This document shows positions 16,182 to 24,900 of a stretch of 48,898 nt of DNA, piece by piece. The translations under genes and the position numbers were made by a program. Below the pieces are notes generated by a model. That model worked only from the letters and a program-made list of their open reading frames with translations, did not search any database and was not told the origin of the DNA. The first letter of the stretch is position 1; the number at the start of each line of letters is the position of its first letter. Origin of the DNA: Cyanobacteria bacterium M_surface_10_m2_119 (lineage in GTDB: Bacteria > Cyanobacteriota > Cyanobacteriia > PCC-6307 > Cyanobiaceae). Where the stretch lies: NCBI GenBank assembly GCA_016882525.1, contig VGPU01000014.1, positions 1-48,898 on the forward strand, given 5' to 3'.

Positions 16182-17786
16182 ATGTCGCGTTCCCCTGCCT
16201 CCCCCGCTGCCGAGTCTCCGCTCGCCGGCCTGAGCAAGATCGAGCAGGCCAAGGCTGAGCTCTGCGGTCTGGAGCTGGCCCCCCGCCTCGAGGAGCTGGG
16301 CCGCCAGGGCTGGGAGGCCCTCGATGAGGCCACCCTCACGATCCGGCTGAAGTGGCTGGGGATCTTCTTCCGGCCGGTGACGCCGGGGCGCTTCATGGTG
16401 CGGCTGCGTCTGCCCAATGGCGTGATCACGGCCGAGCAGCTGGCGGTGCTGGCTGAGGCGATCGACCGCTGCGGCGAGCACGGCAGCGCCGACATCACCA
16501 CCCGCCAGAACCTGCAGCTGCGGGGCCTGCTGCTGGAGGACATGGCGCCCCTGCTGGCCGAGCTGGAGCGGGTGGGGCTCACCAGCCGCCAGTCGGGCCA
16601 CGACAACCCCCGCAACATCACCGGCAACCCCCTGGCCGGCATCGACCCCGAGGAGTTCCTCGACACCCGGCCCCTGGTGGACGCCATCCAGGCCGCCCTG
16701 CTGGGCCCGGCCGGGCCGCGCAACCTGCCCCGCAAGTTCAACGTGGCCGTGGGCGGGGCCTCCGACAGCTTCCTGCTGCACAACGACCTCGCCTTCCTGC
16801 CCGCCCACCACAACGGGGAACTGGGCTTCACCGTGATGGTGGGGGGCTTCTTCTCCGCCCAGCGCAACGAACTGGCGATCCCCCTGGGGCTGTGGCTGCC
16901 GGCCGCGCAACTGCCGGGATTCACCCTGGCGGTGCTGCGTCACTTCGAGCGGGCTGGCAACCGCCAGCAGCGCAACAAGAGCCGGCTGATGTATCTGGTC
17001 GACCAGCTCGGCCTGGAGGGCTACCGCCAGGCGGTGCTGGACGCCTGGCTCGAACTGGTGGCTGAGCTGGCGGCGCAACCGGACCCCGAGCATGCCGGTG
17101 ATCCCGCCACCGCCGCCCCCCACGACGGCAGCCATCTGGTGAACCGGGCCCCCCGCGATGGTCTGGGGGTGCAGGCCCAGAAGCAGGCCGGCCTGCACTG
17201 GGTGGGGCTGCACGTGCCGATGGGCCGCCTGGATGCGGCGGCGATGGCTGAGCTGGCCCGCTTGGCCCGCACCTATGGCTCCGGCGAGCTGCGCCTCACC
17301 GAGGCCCAGAACGCCCTGATCGTGAACGTGGCCGCCGAGCGCGTGGAGGCGCTGCTGGCCGAGCCGCTGCTGCAGCGCCTGCGCCCCGACCCCTCACCCC
17401 TGCAGGCCGAGGCGGTGAGCTGCACCGGCAGCGCCTACTGCAGCTTCGCCCTGATCCCCACCAAGGACACCGCCCAGGCGGTGCTCGAGGAGCTGGAGCG
17501 GCGTGTGGAGCTGCCTCATGCCGTGCGCATGCATTGGACCGGCTGTCCCAACGCCTGCGGCCAGCCCTACATGGGCCAGATCGGCCTGATGGGGGCCAAG
17601 GCCCGCAAGGACGGCCAGATGGTGGAGGCCGCCAAGATCTTCCTCGGCGGCGCCATGGACGCCGAGCCGAAGCTGGCCGCGCTGCACGACAAGGGCGTGC
17701 CCCTCACCGACCTGCCCGATGTGCTGGAGCAGCTGCTGGTGGAGCGCTTCGGCGCCCGCCGGCGCGATCGGCCTGCTGCCGCCTGA
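16182..17786 (+). CDS. nirA: ferredoxin-nitrite reductase NirA
   Basis: Reduces nitrite to ammonium with six electrons from ferredoxin, using siroheme and a [4Fe-4S] cluster. 534 residues. The four cluster/siroheme cysteines are in 'CTGSAYC' (about residues 414-420) and 'GCPNAC' (about 453-458). The two-fold ferredoxin-like and nitrite reductase domains are in the expected order, with 'DITTRQNLQLRG' (about 106-117) typical of siroheme binding. The ATG at 16182 is preferred over an in-frame GTG at 16149. The downstream chelatase and cobA genes make its siroheme. Confidence 0.96.
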   Translation: MSRSPASPAAESPLAGLSKIEQAKAELCGLELAPRLEELGRQGWEALDEATLTIRLKWLGIFFRPVTPGRFMVRLRLPNGVITAEQLAVLAEAIDRCGEHGSADITTRQNLQLRGLLLEDMAPLLAELERVGLTSRQSGHDNPRNITGNPLAGIDPEEFLDTRPLVDAIQAALLGPAGPRNLPRKFNVAVGGASDSFLLHNDLAFLPAHHNGELGFTVMVGGFFSAQRNELAIPLGLWLPAAQLPGFTLAVLRHFERAGNRQQRNKSRLMYLVDQLGLEGYRQAVLDAWLELVAELAAQPDPEHAGDPATAAPHDGSHLVNRAPRDGLGVQAQKQAGLHWVGLHVPMGRLDAAAMAELARLARTYGSGELRLTEAQNALIVNVAAERVEALLAEPLLQRLRPDPSPLQAEAVSCTGSAYCSFALIPTKDTAQAVLEELERRVELPHAVRMHWTGCPNACGQPYMGQIGLMGAKARKDGQMVEAAKIFLGGAMDAEPKLAALHDKGVPLTDLPDVLEQLLVERFGARRRDRPAAA

Positions 17787-18018
17787 GGCCCAGCCGACCC
17801 CGCCAGGGCTGCGGCGCCTGGCCCTCGGGGTGCCTGGGGCCTGGATCCAGGGCCGCCAGGGCGATCCGGTCGCTGAGGTCGTGCCCGCCGTAGAGGAGGG
17901 TGATCACCCGCTCCGGATCGATCGTCAGGGCGGCCACCTCCTGCCAGAGGGCCTCCAGCTGGCCCTGGCCTGCCGGCGAACGCTGGGCCTCGCCCAGCTG
18001 GCGCACCAGCAGCCACAC
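17704..18018 (-). CDS. hypothetical protein opposite the nirA-chelatase gap, with a stop at codon 3 of its natural start
   Basis: The minus strand between nirA and the chelatase gene has a protein-like frame: 'ALVWLLVRQLGEAQ' followed by 'EVAALTIDPERVITLLYGG'. The first conventional in-frame start without a stop is GTG at 18018. Further upstream an in-frame ATG at 18075 reads ATG-GCG-TAG, so one nonsense codon at position 3 cuts off what looks like the true N-terminus ('LNSSSAAALAAKEQ' follows it). The C-terminal 40 residues, overlapping the nirA end by 83 bases, are Arg/Pro-rich. Family not recognised. Confidence 0.5.
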   Translation of the reverse strand: MWLLVRQLGEAQRSPAGQGQLEALWQEVAALTIDPERVITLLYGGHDLSDRIALAALDPGPRHPEGQAPQPWRGRLGLRRQQADRAGGRRSAPPAAAPAHRAGR

Positions 18019-18105
18019 CAGTGCCTGCTCCTTGGCGGCCAGGGCCGCCGCACTCGAGCTGTTCAGCTACGCCATCCGTTCCTCTCCCCTAGCGTCGTCA
18101 TCTCC

Positions 18106-19413
18106 GTGTTAGCTCCGTTCCGGGCTGCCGTGCCGCTCTGCCCCACCGACCTGCCGGAGAGCGGCGATCCGGCCCGCTGGCCGGCCCTCACCCGCCTGCG
18201 CGAGGCCCCGGCCCTCGACCCCGCGCCCTGGCTGCAGGCCCTGGAGGCCGGTGAGCTGGCCCCTGCAGAGGATCTGGTCGCGGTGTTGGCCCCCCATCTG
18301 GCCGTCGCCGATCAGCTGCGTCTGCTGCGCTGGTGGTGCCAGCAGCCCGCCCCCGATCCCGCGCTCCCGGCCCTGGTGGTGCGTCAGCGCGATCCCGCCC
18401 TGGCGGCCTGGCTCCAGGGTCAGCTCGAGGCGGGCGCGCAGGCCGAGGTGGCGGCAGCCCTGCTGCCCCTGCTGGGGCACCAGCGGCAGCCCGCGGCCTG
18501 GCCGCTGCTGCGCGCCTGGCTCCAGGCGCCGGTGCCGCAGCGCCTGAGGCGGGCGGCCCTGGAGGGCATCGCCCTGGGGCTGCCCGCCTGGCCACCGGCG
18601 GAGCGGGCCGCCGTGCTGGGGCAGCTGGCGGCCGATCTCGATCCCCAGCTGGCGGCCACCGCCGTCGACCTGCTAGCCCGCCTGCCCGCCTGCCGGCGCC
18701 AGCTGGTGCCCCTGCGGGGCCGCAACCTTGACGCCGCCGTGGCCGCGCGGCTGCAGCGGCGCCTGGCGGCCACCCTCGTGCAGCCGCTGCTGCTGGTGGT
18801 GCATGGCCGCGGCGGCGGCGTGCTGCCCGATGAACTGCTGGAGCTGGCGGCGGAGCTGGAGGTGCGCCGCCAGGCGCCGGTGCGCCTTCAGGCCCTCACC
18901 GCCGCCGGGCCGCCCCCCAGCGAAGCCCTGCTGCAGAGCGGCTTGCCCCTCACCCTGGTGCCCCTGCTGCTGTTGCCCGGCGGCCACGCGCGTCACGACG
19001 TGCCCGCCATCGCCGCCCACTGGCGCCGCCAGGGCGTTGCTGTGCAGCGCTGGCCGTTCCTGGGGGCCTGGCCCCGCTGGCAGCAGGGCTTGCGCCGGGA
19101 GCTGGCGGACCTGGGGGCCCATGGGCGTGCGACGACCACCCCTCCGCTGCTGCTGCACCATCCCCTCACCAGCCCCCTGGCCGAGCGCTATCTGGCGGTG
19201 TTGGAGCGGGCCTGCGCGGCAAGGGCCGTGCCCACTCCATACAGTGCCGAGAGCCCCCAGGAGCTGCCGCTGATCCCCGACGCCCCGGCCCTGCCGCTGG
19301 CCCTGGCGGCCAACCGTCTCACCGACCGCTGCGGCGCCTGGGTGGGCCCACCCCTGCTGGAGCGCCCGGCCCTGCGCGACCTGTTGCTCGAGCTGCTGGA
19401 GGCCCTGCCGTGA
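18106..19413 (+). CDS. CbiX-type sirohydrochlorin chelatase with long N-terminal extension
   Basis: The C-terminal half is a CbiX/SirB-like chelatase: 'LLLVVHGRGGGVLPDEL' (His near residue 230) and 'VPLLLLPGGHARHDVPAI' (His near 293) hold the two metal-binding histidines. It probably inserts ferrous iron into sirohydrochlorin to give siroheme for NirA. The first 200 residues are Ala/Leu/Trp-rich and helical, resembling degenerate helical repeats, with no function I can assign. No ATG is available; GTG at 18106 gives 435 residues. Its stop overlaps the cobA start. Confidence 0.78.
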   Translation: MLAPFRAAVPLCPTDLPESGDPARWPALTRLREAPALDPAPWLQALEAGELAPAEDLVAVLAPHLAVADQLRLLRWWCQQPAPDPALPALVVRQRDPALAAWLQGQLEAGAQAEVAAALLPLLGHQRQPAAWPLLRAWLQAPVPQRLRRAALEGIALGLPAWPPAERAAVLGQLAADLDPQLAATAVDLLARLPACRRQLVPLRGRNLDAAVAARLQRRLAATLVQPLLLVVHGRGGGVLPDELLELAAELEVRRQAPVRLQALTAAGPPPSEALLQSGLPLTLVPLLLLPGGHARHDVPAIAAHWRRQGVAVQRWPFLGAWPRWQQGLRRELADLGAHGRATTTPPLLLHHPLTSPLAERYLAVLERACAARAVPTPYSAESPQELPLIPDAPALPLALAANRLTDRCGAWVGPPLLERPALRDLLLELLEALP

Positions 19414-20186
19414 GTGAAGGCACCGTGTATCTGGTGGGGGCGGGGCCGGGGGATCCGGAGCTCCTCACCCTCAAGGCCCATCGGCTGCTCCGCAGCTGCG
19501 ATGCCCTCGTCTACGACTCCCTGGTGCCCCGGGCGTTGCTGGAGCTGGTGCCCGACACCTGCGAGCGGCACTTCGTCGGCAAGCGCCGCGGCCATCACTC
19601 CGTGCCCCAGCCCAGCACCAATGCGGTGCTCGTGGAGCTGGCCCAGCGCTGCAGGCGGATTGTGCGCCTCAAGGGCGGCGATCCCTTCCTCTTCGGCCGC
19701 GGGGGTGAGGAGGCGGCCCATCTCGCCCGCCACGGCGTGGCCGTGGAGGTGGTGCCCGGGGTGACGGCCGGCATTGCCGCCCCGGCCTACTGCGGTATCC
19801 CCGTCACCCACCGCAGTGCGGGCTCCAGCGTCACCTTCGTGACCGGCCACGAGGAAATTGACAAGGGGCGGCCGGGAGTCGACTGGCGGGGCCTGGCCCG
19901 CAGCAGCGATGGTCTGGTGATCTACATGGGCCTCCACAACCTGCGCCGCATCGCCGAGGAGCTGCTGGCCGGCGGCCTGGCGGCCGACACCCCGGCGGCC
20001 GTGGTGCAGCAGGGCACCGTGCAGGGGCAGCGGCTGCTGCTGGCCAACCTCGGAACCCTGGCCGATCGGGCGGAGGCGGAGGGCTTTGCCTCCCCCTCCA
20101 TCGTGGTGGTGGGGGAGGTGGTGAATCAGCGGGTGGAGAGCTGTGCGCCTCAGCCGGCGGATGCGGAGATGCCGATTCCCTTCTGA
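19410..20186 (+). CDS. cobA: uroporphyrinogen-III C-methyltransferase
   Basis: Transfers two methyl groups from SAM to uroporphyrinogen III to make precorrin-2, the branch point to siroheme and cobalamin. 258 residues, the single-domain length. Family motifs are 'VYLVGAGPGDPELLTLKA' (residues 6-23), 'VRLKGGDPFLFGRGGEE' (about 88-104), 'VVPGVTAGIAAPAYCGIPVT' (about 113-132) and 'VIYMGLHNL'. It starts with GTG overlapping the chelatase stop by four bases. Together with that gene it forms the siroheme branch serving NirA. Confidence 0.95.
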   Translation: MSEGTVYLVGAGPGDPELLTLKAHRLLRSCDALVYDSLVPRALLELVPDTCERHFVGKRRGHHSVPQPSTNAVLVELAQRCRRIVRLKGGDPFLFGRGGEEAAHLARHGVAVEVVPGVTAGIAAPAYCGIPVTHRSAGSSVTFVTGHEEIDKGRPGVDWRGLARSSDGLVIYMGLHNLRRIAEELLAGGLAADTPAAVVQQGTVQGQRLLLANLGTLADRAEAEGFASPSIVVVGEVVNQRVESCAPQPADAEMPIPF

Positions 20187-20315
20187 GCCCGTCTCCCGTC
20201 ACAACTGGCAGCCTGTCTCCGGTGAAGGCCCGGCCTGTTTCGGCCCGGTCACTGTTGCGGGCTGAACGTTTGGCGCCATCCAATTGCTGAACTGCCACCC
20301 ATCGGGCGCGATTGT

Positions 20316-20357
20316 GTAGCGCAGCTCACGGGACGGGACGGCGCCATTCGGTTGATT
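20316..20357 (+). promoter_or_regulatory. possible NtcA-like promoter of the cupin gene
   Basis: GTAGCGCAGCTCAC (20316-20329) fits GTA-N8-CAC, and TTGATT (20352-20357) follows after exactly 22 bases, one base from TAN3T. Predicted start near 20364, 16 bases before the ATG at 20380. The remainder of the 193-base gap shows no other clear signal. Confidence 0.35.
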
Positions 20358-20379
20358 GGCACACTCCCCAAGACCTCCT

Positions 20380-20925
20380 ATGGCCGCCACACCCCTCCAG
20401 CAGGATCTGCAGCACGAAAGCCCACGTCGGGCGCCGAAAGCGGCGCCGATGTTCGAGCTGATTCCCTATGAAAAATTCCGCGATACTCCTGCCGTCCGTT
20501 TCTTCGACATCACCGTCGCCGAATCCAATGCCCGCGATCTGGTGATCCACAGCGGGCCGGCGGTCTCGCCGCCCGACGAGGAGAAGACCGGCGCCTGGCA
20601 GTTCTATCTGCACCCCCACCAGGAAGACAACCTCCTGGCCCTGCACGGGGGGCGCACGTTCTACCTGGTGAATTTCGGCTGGAACTATCCCTTCCACATC
20701 GTGCGGCTGGAGACCGGCGGCGACATCCTGCGCATTCCTCCCGGCACCTTCCACCGCTCGGTGTCTGATCCCGATGGCTCGGTGGTGCTGAACCAGGCCG
20801 TGCGGGAGGAGGGCGCCAGCTTGGTGCGGGAATTCCGCGTTTACAACAGCCGCCGCATTCCGCGCCTGTTCGCCACCACCTTCAAGACGGCTCCGCTGCC
20901 GAAGCTCCATGGTCTGAACTGGTGA
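20380..20925 (+). CDS. cupin-fold conserved protein
   Basis: A soluble protein of 181 residues. The central region has cupin character: 'FYLHPHQEDNLLALHGGRTF' (about 74-93) and 'GGDILRIPPGTFHRSVSDPDG' in two parts (about 116-136), giving His residues and the Gly-Pro turns expected of a double-stranded beta-helix, similar to sugar-epimerase-like cupins. No enzymatic activity can be assigned. ATG at 20380 is chosen; upstream in-frame sequence lacks a good start. The 3' end overlaps the read-through tail of the GGDEF pseudogene by 44 bases, tail to tail. Confidence 0.65.
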   Translation: MAATPLQQDLQHESPRRAPKAAPMFELIPYEKFRDTPAVRFFDITVAESNARDLVIHSGPAVSPPDEEKTGAWQFYLHPHQEDNLLALHGGRTFYLVNFGWNYPFHIVRLETGGDILRIPPGTFHRSVSDPDGSVVLNQAVREEGASLVREFRVYNSRRIPRLFATTFKTAPLPKLHGLNW

Positions 20926-22825
20926 GGGGCAAGCTGGAGGGTGCCGCCGCCGCCAGGTTCTCCTCTGCACGCTGCATCAGCCCCTCGGCGGAATCCTGCC
21001 GGGGGTCGAGATTGGCAATGCCCACCCGGGGCAGTGCCCGCAGTTCCGGGTCATCCTGATGTTCGACGTCGCAGGAGGGGCCATCCGCCGGGCGATGGCC
21101 CCTGGGGCGCACTCAGACGCCATCGATCGCCGTCAGCAGGCTGCGGCCCAGCTGCTGGGCATCAACGGTGTTGCATCCCGTGGCGATCACCACGAACTGC
21201 CGCTCCGAGGAACGGAACAGATAGTCGGTGATGCGCAGTCGCCCGCGCAGTGCCCGGCCAGCCGCTTTCAGCAGCGCGTCGCCTGCCTGTGCCCCGAAGG
21301 TCCCGTAGGCCGGACCCACGCCATCGAGGGCAAAGCACAGGCAGGCCAGGGGTTCGCCGCTGCGGCGGGCCCGGTGCCACTCCTCCTGGAGGCGTTGCTC
21401 CAGAGCCTTGCGGTTGCCGCAGCCCGTGAGCGGATCAATGGTGAGCTGCCGTTCCAGCTCCCGCTGGGAGCGCAACAGGCTGGCGTTGCTCTCCTGGAGG
21501 GCACCTGAGAGGCGGTTGGCTTCGAGGATGCGTTCGTTGATCAGGCCGGCGAGCGTGCGCAGCTCGCTCACCGCCGAGAGCCGCAGGGGGGCCACCCCGG
21601 AGGCTTGCGCACGGTCCGTGGTCGCTTCCTCTGGGAGCTGGACTGGTCGGGTGTCGAGCACCAGGGCGAATTCCCGCTCAAACCGTGTGCTCACGAAGCT
21701 GCTCAGCAGGGTGCCCAGCACCACCACGACCAGACTCACCGCGAGGAGCTGACTGCTGTGTTCCTGCATGCGGATCACCGCCGCCCGGGCGGGCTCCACC
21801 ACCTGCACGAGGTAGGTGCCGTCCGGACTCTTGTACTGGTTGCTGAAGCTCCAGTAGCCGTTGACCCACTTGCGCAGGGCCGGGCCGTTCGCCCGGGGGA
21901 TCAGGAGGGCCAGGTCCTTGTTGGACACCTGGCTGCGGCCCCCATCGGTGAAGTTGCGCTCGAGACGGTTGAAGAGCGCAGCGTCGGAACTGGCTTCGCT
22001 GCCATCGCCGGCGATGCGCAGGTAGGCCAGATCGCCGCCCAGCTGCTCGATCAGCAGGCGGTTTGTCTCCTGGCCGGGACCGACCCGTGACACCGCCAGG
22101 CTGATGGTTCTGAGCCCATCGAGCACCCCCTGCTCCACGGCCCGCTGGAGCTGCTGGCCAGCCGTGATGCTGATCACCAGGGTGGGCAGGGTGAGGGCGA
22201 GCAGCGCCAGAGCGATGATCACCCCCCGCAGGGACAGTCCAGGGCCGCTGTTGCGCCGGGCCTGGACGGCGCGGGTGATCACCAGCGCAGCGAAGGCCAG
22301 CTCGGTGTTGAGGATGCCGTTGAAGCTCTGCTTCACCGCCACGACCAGCACATTCGCGGGGTCGATCCGCATCACCAGGCCGTAGAAAACGAAGACCAGC
22401 GGGGCTCCGATCAGCAGCCAGTAGCCGATGGCCAACAGCATCACCTGGCCGTTGCTGCGGGCATCCTCCGTGGCCTCGAAGCGACGCAGCCACAGCCACA
22501 GCCACATCAGTTCCAGGGTGAAGATCACCACCGCCCAGGGATGGCCCCAGAGCGGCCAGGTCTGCAGGCTGGCGAGCACGCCGATAGCCACACCCCACCA
22601 GCGGGGCCAGAGCAGCAGGACGAAGATCGCCGGCACCGAGCCCAGCAGCACGTGGACGCCGTAGAAGAGCGGCACCGGCAGGGCATTGAGCAGGAGCGCC
22701 AGCCCACTCAACACAGCAAGCATGACCACGGTGGTGCCCCGTGCGTTCGCCCCGGCAGCTTCAGCCCTGGGCAGGGGCCCGGAGCCTGGTACTGGCGCCG
22801 GTTGAACCTGCGCGGAGGGAGTCAT
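20882..22825 (-). pseudogene. membrane GGDEF-type protein interrupted by an in-frame TGA, degenerate active site
   Basis: The gene encodes an N-terminal block of membrane helices (about residues 34-215), a periplasmic stretch, another helix near 340-360, and a GGDEF domain from 'DPLTGCGNRKALEQRL' (about 465). The active-site GGDEF is replaced: the motif reads 'FRSSERQF', so diguanylate cyclase activity is unlikely. Translation stops at TGA 21113-21115, yet the same frame continues for 76 codons to 20882 with the missing end of the domain ('VGIANLDPRQDSAEGL', 'MQRAEENLAAA'). This indicates a single nonsense change in an already degenerate domain. It is divergent from the damaged binding-protein gene. 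Confidence 0.8.
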
Positions 22826-22921
22826 GCCTTCGGTTCCCGGATATGCGTGTCACCGAATGAACGGTAGGTGTGAAATCTGGGGGAGCCAACTACGGTTCAA
22901 GGACTTCTCAGGTTCGGGGCC

Positions 22922-23855
22922 GTGGTGTGGTGGGCTCGCGGCAGTGATGGCCGGGGATGGCTGATTCAGGCCTTCTCGCCAGTGGTGCGACTGCGCGCCC
23001 TGCTGCTGGGCATGGGCCTCCTCACGGTCGCTCTGGTCGCCGGTTTTTGCAGCCGCAACCCCTTTGAGGTCACCGTGCCGGTTTCCAACTGGCCTGGTTA
23101 CGAATACTTCTATCTCGCAGCGCAGAAGGATCTCGCTGCCGCCCGGGGCCTCACCCTGCGCACCGCCGAGTTCCCCGATCCCCAGGCGATCGTGCATGCC
23201 TACCTGCGCGGGGAGCTGTAGCTCGCGCAGCTCACCACGGTGGAAGCCGTGCATATCTGCTCGCGGGCGCCGGGTGGGGCTGACGCTCTACACCCTTGGC
23301 CCCTATGTGCTCAGCCGTGCTCTGGATCGGGAGGGGCTCTCCCTCAACGACGTGCAGGTGCGCAACATGCCGCTGGAGGCCATGGTGGATGCGCTCACCA
23401 AAGGCACTGTGGATGCGGTGGCCTTCTTCCCTCCCTACAGCGAGTTGGCCTACCGCGATGGGGTGGCCCAGAAGCTGTTTGACAGCAGTGCGATTCCTGG
23501 TGAGATCTTCGACGTGCTCGTGGCGAGCCCGGACCTCTACGCCGCCCATGGGGAGATGCTCCTCCGTCTGCTGCGCGCCTGGCAGGCAGCCCATGACCTT
23601 GCCCGGGCGGAGCCCGCCATGGCTGGTGCCCTGATGGCCCGCCGGGAAGGGCTCACTCCCGCTGAATTCCGGGCGGCCGAGCAGGGTCTGGTGTACTGGC
23701 CCCTCCGGGATCAGGTGGCCATGCTGGCCCCCGGAGGACCCATGGAGCGCAATCTCCAGGCGGTGCAGGCGGTGCAGAAAGCGCTCAAGCTGGTGACTCC
23801 CGGCAGTCCCCTGCCCAGGGTCAGCCAGGCCCCTGTGCAGGCCGCCCTGCGCTGA
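22922..23855 (+). pseudogene. periplasmic binding-protein-like gene (NMT1/SsuA type), disrupted by stop, deletion and frameshift
   Basis: N-terminal hydrophobic signal or anchor, then 'VSNWPGYEYFYLAAQKDL', the start of a type II periplasmic binding fold. An in-frame TAG (23219-23221) follows 'YLRGEL'; reading through gives 'LAQLTTVEAVHICSRAP', then the sequence jumps to 'GRRVGLTLYTLGPYVLSRAL' in another frame and continues to 23855. Comparison with the neighbouring paralogue (23983-24900) shows about 32 residues missing at this point. So the gene has a nonsense codon plus a deletion that is not a multiple of three. The first start (GTG 22922) is tentative. Confidence 0.82.
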
Positions 23856-23982
23856 TTTCTTCCCCGCCCCTCTCCGACCGTGTCCACCAAGCCCTGCCCG
23901 CGCCCCGGCTCAGCCACCCCATTGGGGGCGCCGCTGCCTGCTGCTCCCGCTGCTGCTGGGGCTCGCCGCGATTGGTGGAGCC

Positions 23983-24900
23983 GTGCTCTGGCAGCAATGG
24001 CGCCAGGAACGCGAGCTGTTCGTATCGATCACCAGCTGGCCCGCCAACGAATACCTCTACCTGGCGGAGCAGAAGCAACTCGGTCGTCCCTTCGGCATCG
24101 ACCTGCGCATCAAGCAGTCGAGTTCGCTGGCGGATAAGCGCCTGGCGTTCGTGCGTGGCGACGTGGATGTGATGGCCACCACCCTGCCCGAGGCGATTGC
24201 CGTGTGTCAGGAGGCGCCGGCCCGCTGTCCGCAGCTGGTGCTGGTGCTGGATGAGTCGGTGGGGGCTGACCGGTTGATGGCTCGGGTGGGCCTCTCCACT
24301 CCTGCTGCCCTGGCCGGGCGGCAGGTGGGCCTCGAGCGCACGGTGCTGGCGGAGTACCTGCTCCTGCGCAGCCTGGAGGGCCTGCCCGTGGCCATCGACG
24401 ACCTGCAGCTCCGCTTCGAGGGCCCCGTGGCGCTCGTGGAGCTGCTGCGGGCCGGCGAGATCGATGCCGTGGTCACCTATCCGCCCTACGACTTCCCCCT
24501 GCGCCAGGACCCCCGCTTCCATGAGTTGTTCAGCAGCCGCCGCATGCCCGGGGAGGTGGTGGATGTGCTGGCTGTGGCTCCGGAGATGGCGCGCACCCGC
24601 AAGCCCGCCCTCCGGGCCCTGGTGCGCACCTGGTGGGCTGCCCAGGCCTATGCCCGCCGACACCGCACCGAGTCGGTGGGGCTGATGGCCCAGCGGCAGC
24701 AGATCAGCCCTGCTGAATTCGAGCAGGCCGAGCTTGGATTGCGCTACCCGAACCCCTCCCAGCAGGGGGGTCTGCTTGCCGCCGATGGGCCGGTGGCCCG
24801 GGCGATCGGCGGGATGGCCAACCTGCTCAGGACCGCCCGGCGCATCCAGCCCGATGCGCCCCTGCCGCAGGTCACCACGGCGTTTTTGGTGGAGCCGTGA
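23983..24900 (+). CDS. periplasmic binding-protein-like protein (NMT1/SsuA type), possible frameshift at its 5' end
   Basis: A 305-residue binding-protein-like product beginning at GTG 23983 with 'LWQQWRQERELFVSITSWPA', a paralogue of the disrupted gene upstream. Conserved stretches include 'ALAGRQVGLERTVLAEYLLL' and 'LRAGEIDAVVTYPPYDFPLR'. Upstream in the same frame lies a clear membrane or signal helix ('CLLLPLLLGLAAIGG') without any start codon; a GTG at 23880 starts in the next frame ('STKPCPRPGSATPL') and would join it after a one-base shift near the C4/G5 runs at 23927-23938. The gene is followed by, and overlaps, the GGDEF gene, with no permease or ATPase nearby. Confidence 0.75.
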   Translation: MLWQQWRQERELFVSITSWPANEYLYLAEQKQLGRPFGIDLRIKQSSSLADKRLAFVRGDVDVMATTLPEAIAVCQEAPARCPQLVLVLDESVGADRLMARVGLSTPAALAGRQVGLERTVLAEYLLLRSLEGLPVAIDDLQLRFEGPVALVELLRAGEIDAVVTYPPYDFPLRQDPRFHELFSSRRMPGEVVDVLAVAPEMARTRKPALRALVRTWWAAQAYARRHRTESVGLMAQRQQISPAEFEQAELGLRYPNPSQQGGLLAADGPVARAIGGMANLLRTARRIQPDAPLPQVTTAFLVEP

